A DNA stretch of 40,178 nucleotides from Candidatus Jordarchaeia archaeon (GCA_018383815.1 JAHAWU010000016.1:1-40178), one strand, 5' to 3'. Positions 19,673-28,534 are shown, counted from the first letter of the stretch. The notes: generated by a model not told the origin, from the sequence alone. Translations and numbers: made by a program.

Positions 19673-20388
19673 ATTATTTGAGGGGGCTCCTCAACTACTT
19701 CAGCGAAAAAGGCTTGGCAGTGCTGGGACAGCTTGTTTTCACACTTCGGCGGCCGGTGCTCTTGGTAGGTTTTCTCACCCGTGATGTTTTGAGGGAAGTG
19801 GCTATTTTTGCGCCCCATAGGAGATTATGGGAATCGGATCTGAACGTTTCAGAGGAGCCCGAGAGCGCCATAGAGGAGCTTAGAGCCCTCTTCGAAGAAG
19901 AGAAAAACAGCAAGTCCGAAAGAATATTGTACTTGGCTCCAAGTATTTCATCAGATTTCTTGGAAAACATGGTAGAGAATTTTGATACTGGATGGGTGGC
20001 TTCTTGTGCGTCCCTGCCCGACGTCAAAATACTTAACAAGCACAATGTGGCGGCCTACGATTTAAAAAACCAAGAATGGCTAAACGTAGATATTGTGAAA
20101 ACCCGCTGTTGGCTTATGGAAAACCTTCTCTCCGAGGCGTCCCGCTACAAGTCACGGGAAACTGTTCTTCGTGGAAAGCTGAGAATTTTAGCTGCGCAGG
20201 CTGAATTTTTCTGGGAACTTCTGGTTGGTGGTGTTACAAGCCCAGAAACTCTTTTTGATTTGGTAGGTTGCCGAGAAGCGGAGGACGCACAGATAATTTT
20301 GGCTCTGTGCAAGAAGGATTACCACCTGAACCCCATTAGCATTATTGATTCAGAAAAGCTAAAAGAAGCCGTTAAAAAGTTATTATGA
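19669..20388 (+). CDS. Uncharacterised protein translationally coupled to the MglA-like GTPase
   Basis: GTG start overlaps the GTPase stop (GTGA, 4 bp). Confidence 0.6.
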   Translation: MNYLRGLLNYFSEKGLAVLGQLVFTLRRPVLLVGFLTRDVLREVAIFAPHRRLWESDLNVSEEPESAIEELRALFEEEKNSKSERILYLAPSISSDFLENMVENFDTGWVASCASLPDVKILNKHNVAAYDLKNQEWLNVDIVKTRCWLMENLLSEASRYKSRETVLRGKLRILAAQAEFFWELLVGGVTSPETLFDLVGCREAEDAQIILALCKKDYHLNPISIIDSEKLKEAVKKLL

Positions 20389-20761
20389 ATTTGTTCAAAA
20401 ATGTGTAAATAGTTTTCACCCGCTCTCAGAAGACCCTTCTTGCCGCAGATCTTTTTACTCTGCATTTTTATTCCTTTTTTGGGACTATTTTTTTATTTGG
20501 GCGTAAAAGGTATTTCGTGCAAGCCGCTGCTGAAGGGCGTCTTCGGATGGGGCTTCGAGTTTGTTTTTGCATGTGTTTTTAGTCTCCCCATTTATTCCCC
20601 CCCTTTTTGGCAAAAGGAGCCTTCATAGGGCTTCTTTCCGATTGAAGCCTAACCCCTCTTCTAGGGAACCATTGTCTTGAAACACGCCCCGCCTCCCCAA
20701 AAAATGCACTAAAAACTTTTTATGCCCTCTTATTTTTTAGAAAATCTTATTTGCTGTAGGT

Positions 20762-20959
20762 TTGACACTCCCCACGGCTATAAGTTGGGGGATTCTTGGA
20801 AGCTTTTTAAGGCCTCCAATGGGTGTGCCACCACCCAGTTAACGTGCCCTCCATTAATAAACGGCACCTATTTAGCATTACATTTATTAACACATCGGCT
20901 TATAGGCTTTTTTGTCGATTCATCCCCCCGGAAGTCGGGGGCTTTCTCGCCAACGATTT
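20762..20959 (-). mobile_element. 198-bp non-autonomous (MITE-like) derivative of the IS200/IS605-type TnpB element
   Basis: First ~110 bp match the right end of the element at 27312; last ~50 bp match its left end; GTAA (TTAC on minus strand) flank at 20960-20963. Confidence 0.9.
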
Positions 20960-20979
20960 GTAAGACTTCTTGTTGAGGG

Positions 20980-22419
20980 ATGTTTTTGGGCGAGCTTGAG
21001 AATATCAAAAATTTTTTGGGAATGGAGCCCCTAAAAACGGTGGGAAACCCTGAATCACTCTCACTTGAGGAGCAGTTTCAATTGTTCTTACCGGACATAC
21101 TTCCCGAGGAGGAAAAGCAACTCCTGACAAGATTCTTCATATATAAGTATAAGGGGGAAATACCAGGCGGAAAGAAGGAGGAAAGATTCTCAGATTTAAT
21201 TAGGGCAGACACCATAATGGGTAAGGAATTCATACCCTCTGTGATTTCCACACTTAAACAGTTGGACAAGTATATGCGATTGGGCGGGGAAAATAGCCTA
21301 ACCTCTGAGCAGTTGAGGCAAATCTTGCAGGACATGGTTTATGATTACCGAGTTAAGCTTGATGCGAGGGATTTAAAGATTCTGGATAAAGTTAGGAGCA
21401 ACATATTTATTACAATAAAAGAGATAGCTGACGAGACAAATACCAGTTACACCACCATCCAACGCCGCAAAAAGATGCTTGAGGAACGGTGCCGCCTAGG
21501 AATATTTCCCAGAGTAAATTACCCCATAATAGGATTAACCAATATGCTTATTCTAGTGGAGGGGGAAGCCTACGTTGAAAGCCCCTATCTCCTTTCAAGA
21601 CAAGAACTCTACGGAGGAATCGACCTTTACACCTTCTTCTCCATTGCTGTACCCCCCAGAGCAGTTAACTTGGTTTACAAAGAATTTGAGAAGAGAGTTC
21701 CAAGATTCTGGACCTGGATAATCGATTCATTTGAGAGTTCTTTTTCTCTAGACTTCTACGATGTGGATGAAGGTAACTGGAAAATAGACTGGAAGGCCTG
21801 GTCTCTTTACCTCAGCAATGTGTTAAGCAAGGGTTGGGGTAAAGTTCTTTCCCCAGAAGAAATGGGCAAAAAACGTCCTCCAACCTCTCCACTTGGAAAA
21901 GTGAGAGGTGTAACCATTAAGGAATTGAAGTTAATCGACGCCTTATCCAAGAATTTCAATGCCACCGTGCAAGACTTGAGCCAAAATTTGGGATACAATG
22001 CCCGCACCATAATTAGGACCAGGGAGAACCTCCTGAAGAGGGGAACACTTCAGCTCGCATTGGGAATAGATCAAATAGGCCTAAATGAGCACATACTCTT
22101 CATAATCGAATCAGACCCAGACACACTCCACTCATTTGTAGTGGCTATAAAAAGACTTCCCAAAACTTGGATCTACTGGACGAGAACCTTAAATAAGGAG
22201 AATGCATTGGCCTGCTGGTTAGAAGCGCCTCTAGGCAGTATAACCCCACTTGAGAGAGCCATTCGCAGAACACTTCTCCCACTAGCGAAATATAAATTAT
22301 TTTTCAGAAGCCATCAAGAGGGCAGCCGAATACCACTACTTGAACTTTTTGACGCACAAACCAAAACTTGGAAATGGAGCCCCGAGATGCTAAAAATAAA
22401 TCTTGGAAAAACAGGATGA
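20980..22419 (+). CDS. Transcriptional regulator-like protein with two Lrp-like HTH/effector repeats
   Basis: LKILDKVRSNIFITIKEIADETNTSYTTIQRRKKML and LKLIDALSKNFNATVQDLSQNLGYNARTIIRTRENLLKRGTL. Confidence 0.7.
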   Translation: MFLGELENIKNFLGMEPLKTVGNPESLSLEEQFQLFLPDILPEEEKQLLTRFFIYKYKGEIPGGKKEERFSDLIRADTIMGKEFIPSVISTLKQLDKYMRLGGENSLTSEQLRQILQDMVYDYRVKLDARDLKILDKVRSNIFITIKEIADETNTSYTTIQRRKKMLEERCRLGIFPRVNYPIIGLTNMLILVEGEAYVESPYLLSRQELYGGIDLYTFFSIAVPPRAVNLVYKEFEKRVPRFWTWIIDSFESSFSLDFYDVDEGNWKIDWKAWSLYLSNVLSKGWGKVLSPEEMGKKRPPTSPLGKVRGVTIKELKLIDALSKNFNATVQDLSQNLGYNARTIIRTRENLLKRGTLQLALGIDQIGLNEHILFIIESDPDTLHSFVVAIKRLPKTWIYWTRTLNKENALACWLEAPLGSITPLERAIRRTLLPLAKYKLFFRSHQEGSRIPLLELFDAQTKTWKWSPEMLKINLGKTG

Positions 22420-22869
22420 GTATAGCCCGTAAAACTTTTTTTGAGAATAATGGGAGAGCGTATCAGGATAAGTCTCTTTTTGGGGATGTGTTTGGACATG
22501 TTTCCCATTTGTAGTTTTTGGGTTTTTCACTCATTTGAGTAAAGCTCATTTTTTGGGAAAATTTTTGGAGGGCTTGTGTAAATGCGTTTTATCCCTGGTG
22601 CAATTAATATATAAAAAAATATATGATTTTTGAACATTTTTTGCATCCCCTTTTTCCGACCGCCCAAAAACATCAACATTTGAAGCTTTTTAAAAACTGA
22701 GAAAAAAAGAAAAAGAAATTATTAACTCTCAAATCATTTTTCAAGGAAAAAGAAATTTGTAAACATACAAAAAACCCCAAAAATTCCTTGAAATACCCCC
22801 AAGAAGAGGCAGTGAAATCCTTTATATACTCAACACTTCATTTTTTGAAAACCAAAAAAAAGGAGAGTA

Positions 22870-25164
22870 ATAAAACTGAAGCAAAAAACACTCCTAACAC
22901 TGCTAATAATATCACTATTGGCTTTAACCGGATTCCTATTAATCTCAAACCAGCCCTTACCAAGCAACCTGAATCCCATATACCTTAGATTTAGCGGGAA
23001 CCCAACCACACAGAAGTCAAATTTACCCAACATACTATTAATCACCAGTCCAGCAAACAACTACTTTGATGATTGGCAAAGCGTTCTTCAACAAAAAGGT
23101 TTTACAGTAACCCAAGTCTACCTAGAAACACTCATTAACAATCCCACAATAGCCAATGTTTTCGATGTCCTAATTCTCGACACCTCCTGCACAAGCATAA
23201 ATCAGAGCGCATCTGAAATAATTGCGGGAACCAGCAAACCAGTACTTGCAGTGGGAAGCGCAGGCTACATGTTCCTGAACCATTTAGGTGCTCAGATTAC
23301 ACCTCGGGAAGTCGTCAACAAAACAGGAGTCCATGTGCTCAGCATTTCAACCAAGTATAACAATTGGGACGTCCACTACCATATAGTCTACCAGTATCCT
23401 CAATATGTGAATTACAGCATCAGTCTCCTATATGGGGAGATTACTCAAAGATACATTCTCTTACCACTTAGTGGGGATAACCTTACCTTAACCAACTCCC
23501 CCAAACTCATTCCCCTAGCGAAGGATCTCACCCAATACGACGACTACTTTCTTAGCATCTACAACCAATACGGGGATAATCCTCAACTGTTGCACTGGGC
23601 GCTACACAACATAACAACCATAAATCAAAACCCCTACGGAAACAGCCTCATGCAAACTCTGACAAACACCCTAATCTGGCTACACAACAAAAACCCCTAC
23701 AGCGTACAGATTTTGCCAAACCTTTACAAATACAATGCTTCGGAAACAGTGAATATCAGCATCTCGGCAATCAGCAACTTCAACTTAACCAGTTATGGAG
23801 GAATAACTCTCAACATTACAGTAGTTGACGACAGCCAAAACATAGTGCACACAGACCAATTAGTCACAAGTAGCAGCGGGCCAGTTTACACTTCTTTCCA
23901 AATACCGCAAATTTCAGGTCCCAGCTACACCATAAACGCTACTGATGGACAGATATTCTTCATTGAACCCTTCACAGTTCAACCCACTGATTACCGAATA
24001 ACTGAATTCACAGCTACCCCCAGCACCATTTACCTAGGTGAAGGCGTGGTTCTTCTAAACTCCTGCGTAACTGTAGAGGGCAACGCAGCTTCAAATATAT
24101 TAGTTCGGTGGAGTGTAATAAACAAGTTAGAGTATCCCAACGCATCCTTCACCAGTAATCCCGACTTGTACACTCTGGTAGGATACGTTTTTACCAATAG
24201 TTCGGGCTACGCTGCCTCTCAGTGGTTCCCCCAAAAAGTGGGTGTTTATGAAGTAGTAGCGTGGATTAGAGACTACAATGGGTTACCCAAGAACTGGACC
24301 AGCACTCAAGTCACCGTAAAGATTAAGGCAGGTCTCTCAGTAAATCTCACGGGCATAGGCGGAGGCCTAATCTATGTAGGGGACACAGTTACCGTTGAGG
24401 GACAGCTGACACTTAATTATCAGCCTCCCCAAGAAGTTGTAAGTATAAATGTAACCATCTATGACCCCAACAGTCACCCCGTAAGCTACATTATATACAC
24501 CAGTAGCTCGGGCCAGTTTTTCCTCAACTGGACTCCAAGCACCAAGGGGATTTATACCTTATTCTGCACCTACGCAGGCAACATAACCGTGGACTCAGTG
24601 ACTAGAGGCCTGGAGTTCGCAGTCCACCTATTGATGCCCGGGCTTGAAACCGACGCCAAAAATGGGCAGGTTATGCTGGGAAGCGCCCTCCAAATTACGG
24701 CAAACTTCAGCAAGCTGAGTTTCACGCCCCAGCTCCAAGACCCAGTAACCCTAATGGTAATAGATTTAGCTGGAGAGTTAGTCTACTCAGAGGAGTACAG
24801 GGTGAACAATACTGAATACTTCCGAGTACAGTGGACGCCCCAAAGTCTGGGCGAATACACAGTACTCCTTCTTTTCAACCAATCCTACACTGTTGTCTCC
24901 ACCAGCAAAACAATTAGTGTGATAACTCAGGGAGAAGACTATAACTCAGAGCCCCAAGTGCTACTCGGCCTCTCTTTGGGAAGCTCTAACCAGAGCGGAA
25001 GCAACACTACGCCTATTGTTCTTGCAATGAGTGGCTCCGGTTTGGTGGGAAGCGTAATACTTTTCGCACGTTTAAGGAAAAGCAGAGAAATCATTTACAA
25101 AAATTCTGAGGGCGACTTATACGGTCCAAGAGAAAAAGGGGAGGGACAAGAAGACGAAGACTAA
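22870..25164 (+). CDS. Secreted/cell-surface protein: signal peptide, GATase-like region, Ig-like repeats, C-terminal TM
   Basis: Supplied ORF begins at TTG 22918, but the frame is open upstream to a TGA at 22846 and encodes (I)KLKQKTLLTLLIISLLALTGFLLI after AAGGAG; C-terminal VLAMSGSGLVGSVILFARLRKSRE. Confidence 0.7.
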   Translation: MKLKQKTLLTLLIISLLALTGFLLISNQPLPSNLNPIYLRFSGNPTTQKSNLPNILLITSPANNYFDDWQSVLQQKGFTVTQVYLETLINNPTIANVFDVLILDTSCTSINQSASEIIAGTSKPVLAVGSAGYMFLNHLGAQITPREVVNKTGVHVLSISTKYNNWDVHYHIVYQYPQYVNYSISLLYGEITQRYILLPLSGDNLTLTNSPKLIPLAKDLTQYDDYFLSIYNQYGDNPQLLHWALHNITTINQNPYGNSLMQTLTNTLIWLHNKNPYSVQILPNLYKYNASETVNISISAISNFNLTSYGGITLNITVVDDSQNIVHTDQLVTSSSGPVYTSFQIPQISGPSYTINATDGQIFFIEPFTVQPTDYRITEFTATPSTIYLGEGVVLLNSCVTVEGNAASNILVRWSVINKLEYPNASFTSNPDLYTLVGYVFTNSSGYAASQWFPQKVGVYEVVAWIRDYNGLPKNWTSTQVTVKIKAGLSVNLTGIGGGLIYVGDTVTVEGQLTLNYQPPQEVVSINVTIYDPNSHPVSYIIYTSSSGQFFLNWTPSTKGIYTLFCTYAGNITVDSVTRGLEFAVHLLMPGLETDAKNGQVMLGSALQITANFSKLSFTPQLQDPVTLMVIDLAGELVYSEEYRVNNTEYFRVQWTPQSLGEYTVLLLFNQSYTVVSTSKTISVITQGEDYNSEPQVLLGLSLGSSNQSGSNTTPIVLAMSGSGLVGSVILFARLRKSREIIYKNSEGDLYGPREKGEGQEDED

Positions 25165-25352
25165 ATCAGAGCCCATAAGCGCAGGCTTTCCCAACATTTC
25201 CTTTCCGGAAAACCCAAATCCAACTCCACCGGAGAAGAGAGAAATCATGAATAATTGCGGAATAAAATCCCACATCGGTCCCTCTTCTAAACACATGGCA
25301 GAAACTCTGAGAGTGCCCACTCAGAAACTGGTCTAATTGGAGGATTAGGTAA

Positions 25353-26270
25353 ATGTTTGAAAGCTTCTTATCCAACATCGCATCAATTCTGCAATCAGTC
25401 TTAGTGATAGTAATAATACTTGTCTTAGGCTACATTTTTTGTCTATGCCTCCTCTGGGTTAGGCATGATTTCCTGCTTTACTATATGCTCAGAGATCAGA
25501 CACGTTTGGTGCGCTGGCTTATAAACAATACAATAAATTTCTATAAAAAGCACTGGAGGTTCGCCCTAGGAGTATTCTTTTTCTTCACAATTTACACGCT
25601 GTTTTACAGCGCCCTTCCCGGCTGGACAGAAACACACACAACACAAAGGCTTCTTATAAGCCTATACGCTTCAACCATGACAACAGCCACCGTGGCCACA
25701 CTGGTCAAAAGAAAAATGAAATGGGCCCTAAGATTAACACCCACATCAACAATATCCATCACTGCAATACTTGCATACTATCTCCTCACCGAAGGCTCTT
25801 ATCCCATACCACAATATACGCAAACCCCCGCCCCAGAACTGGTAGCTCTAGTCTTAATTCCTTCAATAATCACCATCGCAGCATTCAAAAAAATACGCCA
25901 ACAAATAAAATATCAACAAAAACAATTATACCCGAACCCACAAGACGCAATTCACAACAATCAAGTTAACCCTAAACACAGTCCCAGAAACAGCAGTTAC
26001 CCTGCCAACCACAAAGAAGATGCCTACAAAAAAGCATACTTCGCAGGAAGAAACAAAATACCCACAAAAATAGAGAAAGCCTACCTAACAAATATCCACA
26101 CAAAACCCAACCACCGCAGCGGCAGAAGCAAACTAACAATCGAAGCGGAACCCCAAGATATCCTCCGAATCCAAGAGGACGAAGAGCTGAGACAACTTAT
26201 AGACATAGATAAAGAAGGGAGTAAAAAAGGCGCAGAAGACATTTTTGAGGAAGAAGAAAACGAAGAATGA
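25353..26270 (+). CDS. Membrane protein with long hydrophilic Q/N/K-rich C-terminal tail
   Basis: TM segments in the first ~170 aa (VIVIILVLGYIFCLCLLWV, WRFALGVFFFFTIYTLFY); ATG preceded by GGAGGA. Confidence 0.65.
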   Translation: MFESFLSNIASILQSVLVIVIILVLGYIFCLCLLWVRHDFLLYYMLRDQTRLVRWLINNTINFYKKHWRFALGVFFFFTIYTLFYSALPGWTETHTTQRLLISLYASTMTTATVATLVKRKMKWALRLTPTSTISITAILAYYLLTEGSYPIPQYTQTPAPELVALVLIPSIITIAAFKKIRQQIKYQQKQLYPNPQDAIHNNQVNPKHSPRNSSYPANHKEDAYKKAYFAGRNKIPTKIEKAYLTNIHTKPNHRSGRSKLTIEAEPQDILRIQEDEELRQLIDIDKEGSKKGAEDIFEEEENEE

Positions 26271-26300
26271 AAACCAAAAAACCTTGAGGGGAACCGAAAA

Positions 26301-26653
26301 ATGAAAACTGAAACAATCGTCGATAAAAAAGCGGAATCCAAAAAAGTGGGGGCTCCAAAAAAATCTCTACAATACAGTGAGTGCTGGAGAAACTTGGTTG
26401 AAAGCTTAATCCAAGCATTAAATGACGAAAACCCCTTAGTGCGTTGGGCCGCAGCAGGAGCCCTAGGAGAGTTAGCGGACACTAGAGCATTAACCCCACT
26501 AAAAAAGCCCTAAACGATAAAGACATAAAAGTTCAAAGAAAAGCAGCTTGGGCTCTAAGAAAAATGGGGCACAAACCCAACACAAAAATCCAGCCACAAC
26601 ACAAAAACAAAACTCCAAGCCCCCACCAAAAAGCACACATCCAAAGGGTATGA
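26301..26653 (+). CDS. HEAT/PBS-lyase repeat protein, split by a -1 frame change at 26501-26507
   Basis: LIQALNDENPLVRWAAAGALGELADTRALTPLKK then, in the -1 frame, ALNDKDIKVQRKAAWALRKMG...; 0-frame stop TAA at 26511-26513, -1-frame stop TGA at 26651-26653. Confidence 0.65.
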
Positions 26654-26749
26654 TGAACAATCAAAAACCAAAAATTTGAGCCAAAAATAAACCCCAAATT
26701 TTTTTAATCCATTTATTAAAAAACGCCGCACATCACCATTTGGACTAAA

Positions 26750-26920
26750 AACACGTATACGTTTTTATGCGTCTTAGACATAAATATAAAAAATGTTTTT
26801 CATGGCAAACGTTCATACGCTTCGCGTTTTAGACAAACCAACATACGCTGAAAGCATTTCAGATAAAGGTATGAAAATGTTTTTCATGGCAAAGTATGAA
26901 AAAGTTTTTCATGGCAAAAT
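26750..26920 (+). repeat. Degenerate short tandem repeats containing palindromic ATGAAAAA-N-TTTTTCAT
   Basis: AAAA(T/A)GTTTTTCATGGCAAA occurs three times (about 26790-26809, 26874-26893, 26898-26917). Confidence 0.7.
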
Positions 26921-27176
26921 TATAGGATAGAGAGAAACCGAGCATAGACGAACTCATTTTCCCTTCAGGAGTTGTGGTCTTTATAAGTCCAAAACATACA
27001 AAATAAGTCACCGGATCAAGTGAACAAGCCAACATACAAAAGCTCCACAATAGGGGTTCATATGTTGTGGAGAAAAGCCATAATGCAAAACACCTCCCAA
27101 ATAATTTACAATCCAAATGGGGAAAGCCTCCTATATGAAATATGCAGATGGTGCACTTGGTACTAAAAATTAAATG

Positions 27177-28534
27177 CTAAAACCTTTTTCGGCGCCCACA
27201 CCAAAACCCCTTCATAAAAAATGCCCCAACTGTGGATGCCCCACTACAGTAATCTATGACGAAATAATCTACGCATGCGGAGTGTGCGGAAGAATACTCG
27301 TAGAAAAATACTTGACACTCCCCACGACTGAAGTCAGGGGATTCTTGGAAGCTCATATTTAAAGCCTCCAATGGGTGTGCCACCGCCCAGTTAACGTGCC
27401 CTCCATTATGGACGGCACCTATGTTCAATGCCCCTACCACGTCTCGGTGCGCCTCAACTCCGCATTGTTTACACTTAAATAGTCTGCCCCGCTTCGTCAC
27501 TTCACTGCTCCCACACCAAGGGCACCGGCTTGAGGTCCCACGCTCGTCCACCACCTCGACCCTAATACCGTACTCCTCGGAAACCTCTCGGATACGCTTC
27601 AGGAGGTAGTGGTGGCTCCAGAAATTGTTCACCATGGTGTTTGATTTTCGGCTGCCATTGACGTTTGCCCGAATGTTCTTGAGGTTTCCGACTACAATCT
27701 TTGAAACCCCTTCCCTCCATAGCCGCTCAACCGCCCTCCGCACCACGCCTTTTATGTGCTGTCTGAATCTTAGCGTGCGCCGCCTGAACAAGCCACGGAT
27801 TCTCTTCGTACTACGCTTGCCGTTGGTGTTTGCCGCTATCTTTTTCAGCCGGTCTATCTTGTGTGAGAGATACCACCAATCTGCAAGTGCTGGTCTTCCG
27901 CTGTATGCAAGCACCTGCCTTTTCCCATCCACGGCCACCGTGAGTAGCTCAAGCACAAAGTCCACATAGGCCCTCTTGCTTGAGAGCGGTTGATGGGGAG
28001 GCTTAACCTCCACCGATTGTTGGGCGTACCACTTGTTTTTGTTTTGGTCGTAGGTGAGGGTGAGCAGGCCCTGCCTGTTCCAACTTTTCCACCGGGGCTT
28101 GCCCCTCCACTTCACTTTGAGCTTCTTGGGGAGCCTCAATACCCCCTTTTCTAGCTGGTAGCAGTCGCATCTTATGGGAATCAGGAGCCTGCGCTTTCCG
28201 TTCTCCCGGTTCTTCCAGTAGCTTGGCGGTGCGACCTTTTGGATGTGTGGAGGGAGTTTTCCCTGCGCCTTTAGTTTAAGTAGGGCGAAGAACGACTTCC
28301 AGGCCTCGTTGTTCTTCCTTATTATCTGCTGGGCGGTTGCGGAGCCCACTACACCCTTATACTTATCGTAGAGGTCTTGGCTCCCCCAGTTGATTTTCCC
28401 CTAAAGAAGGTTTGTCTGCGGCGATAGTTGAGTTCATTCCACAGTCGGGCGCAGGCATCCGCGACCTCCAACAGTTGCTGGTGCTGCTTCTTCGTCGGGG
28501 CGAGTGTGAACGTGTTTGTGCGCTTCATTTCCAC
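27177..28534 (-). CDS. tnpB: TnpB RNA-guided nuclease homologue, split by a -1 frame change at 28394-28400
   Basis: N-part (28534-28349) TNTFTLAPTKKQHQQLLEVADACARLWNELNYRRRQTFFRGK; C-part (28349-27177) GSATAQQIIRKNNEAWKSFF...DERGTSSRCPWCGSSEVTKRGRLFKCKQCGVEAHRDVVGALNIG. Frame runs past the element end at 27312 into host DNA. Confidence 0.9.
27312..27440 (-). ncRNA. Candidate omega/reRNA scaffold at the element right end
   Basis: Right-end region overlapping tnpB 3' end is also retained in the 198-bp derivative; location matches known TnpB reRNAs. No expression evidence. Confidence 0.35.

Noticed and set aside
20440-20628. 62-aa hydrophobic ORF after the GTPase operon
   Set aside because: No SD or conserved motif; likely noncoding spacer before the mobile element.
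26750-26920. Possible CRISPR array
   Set aside because: Repeat units are short, palindromic and degenerate with irregular spacing; no cas genes in the window.
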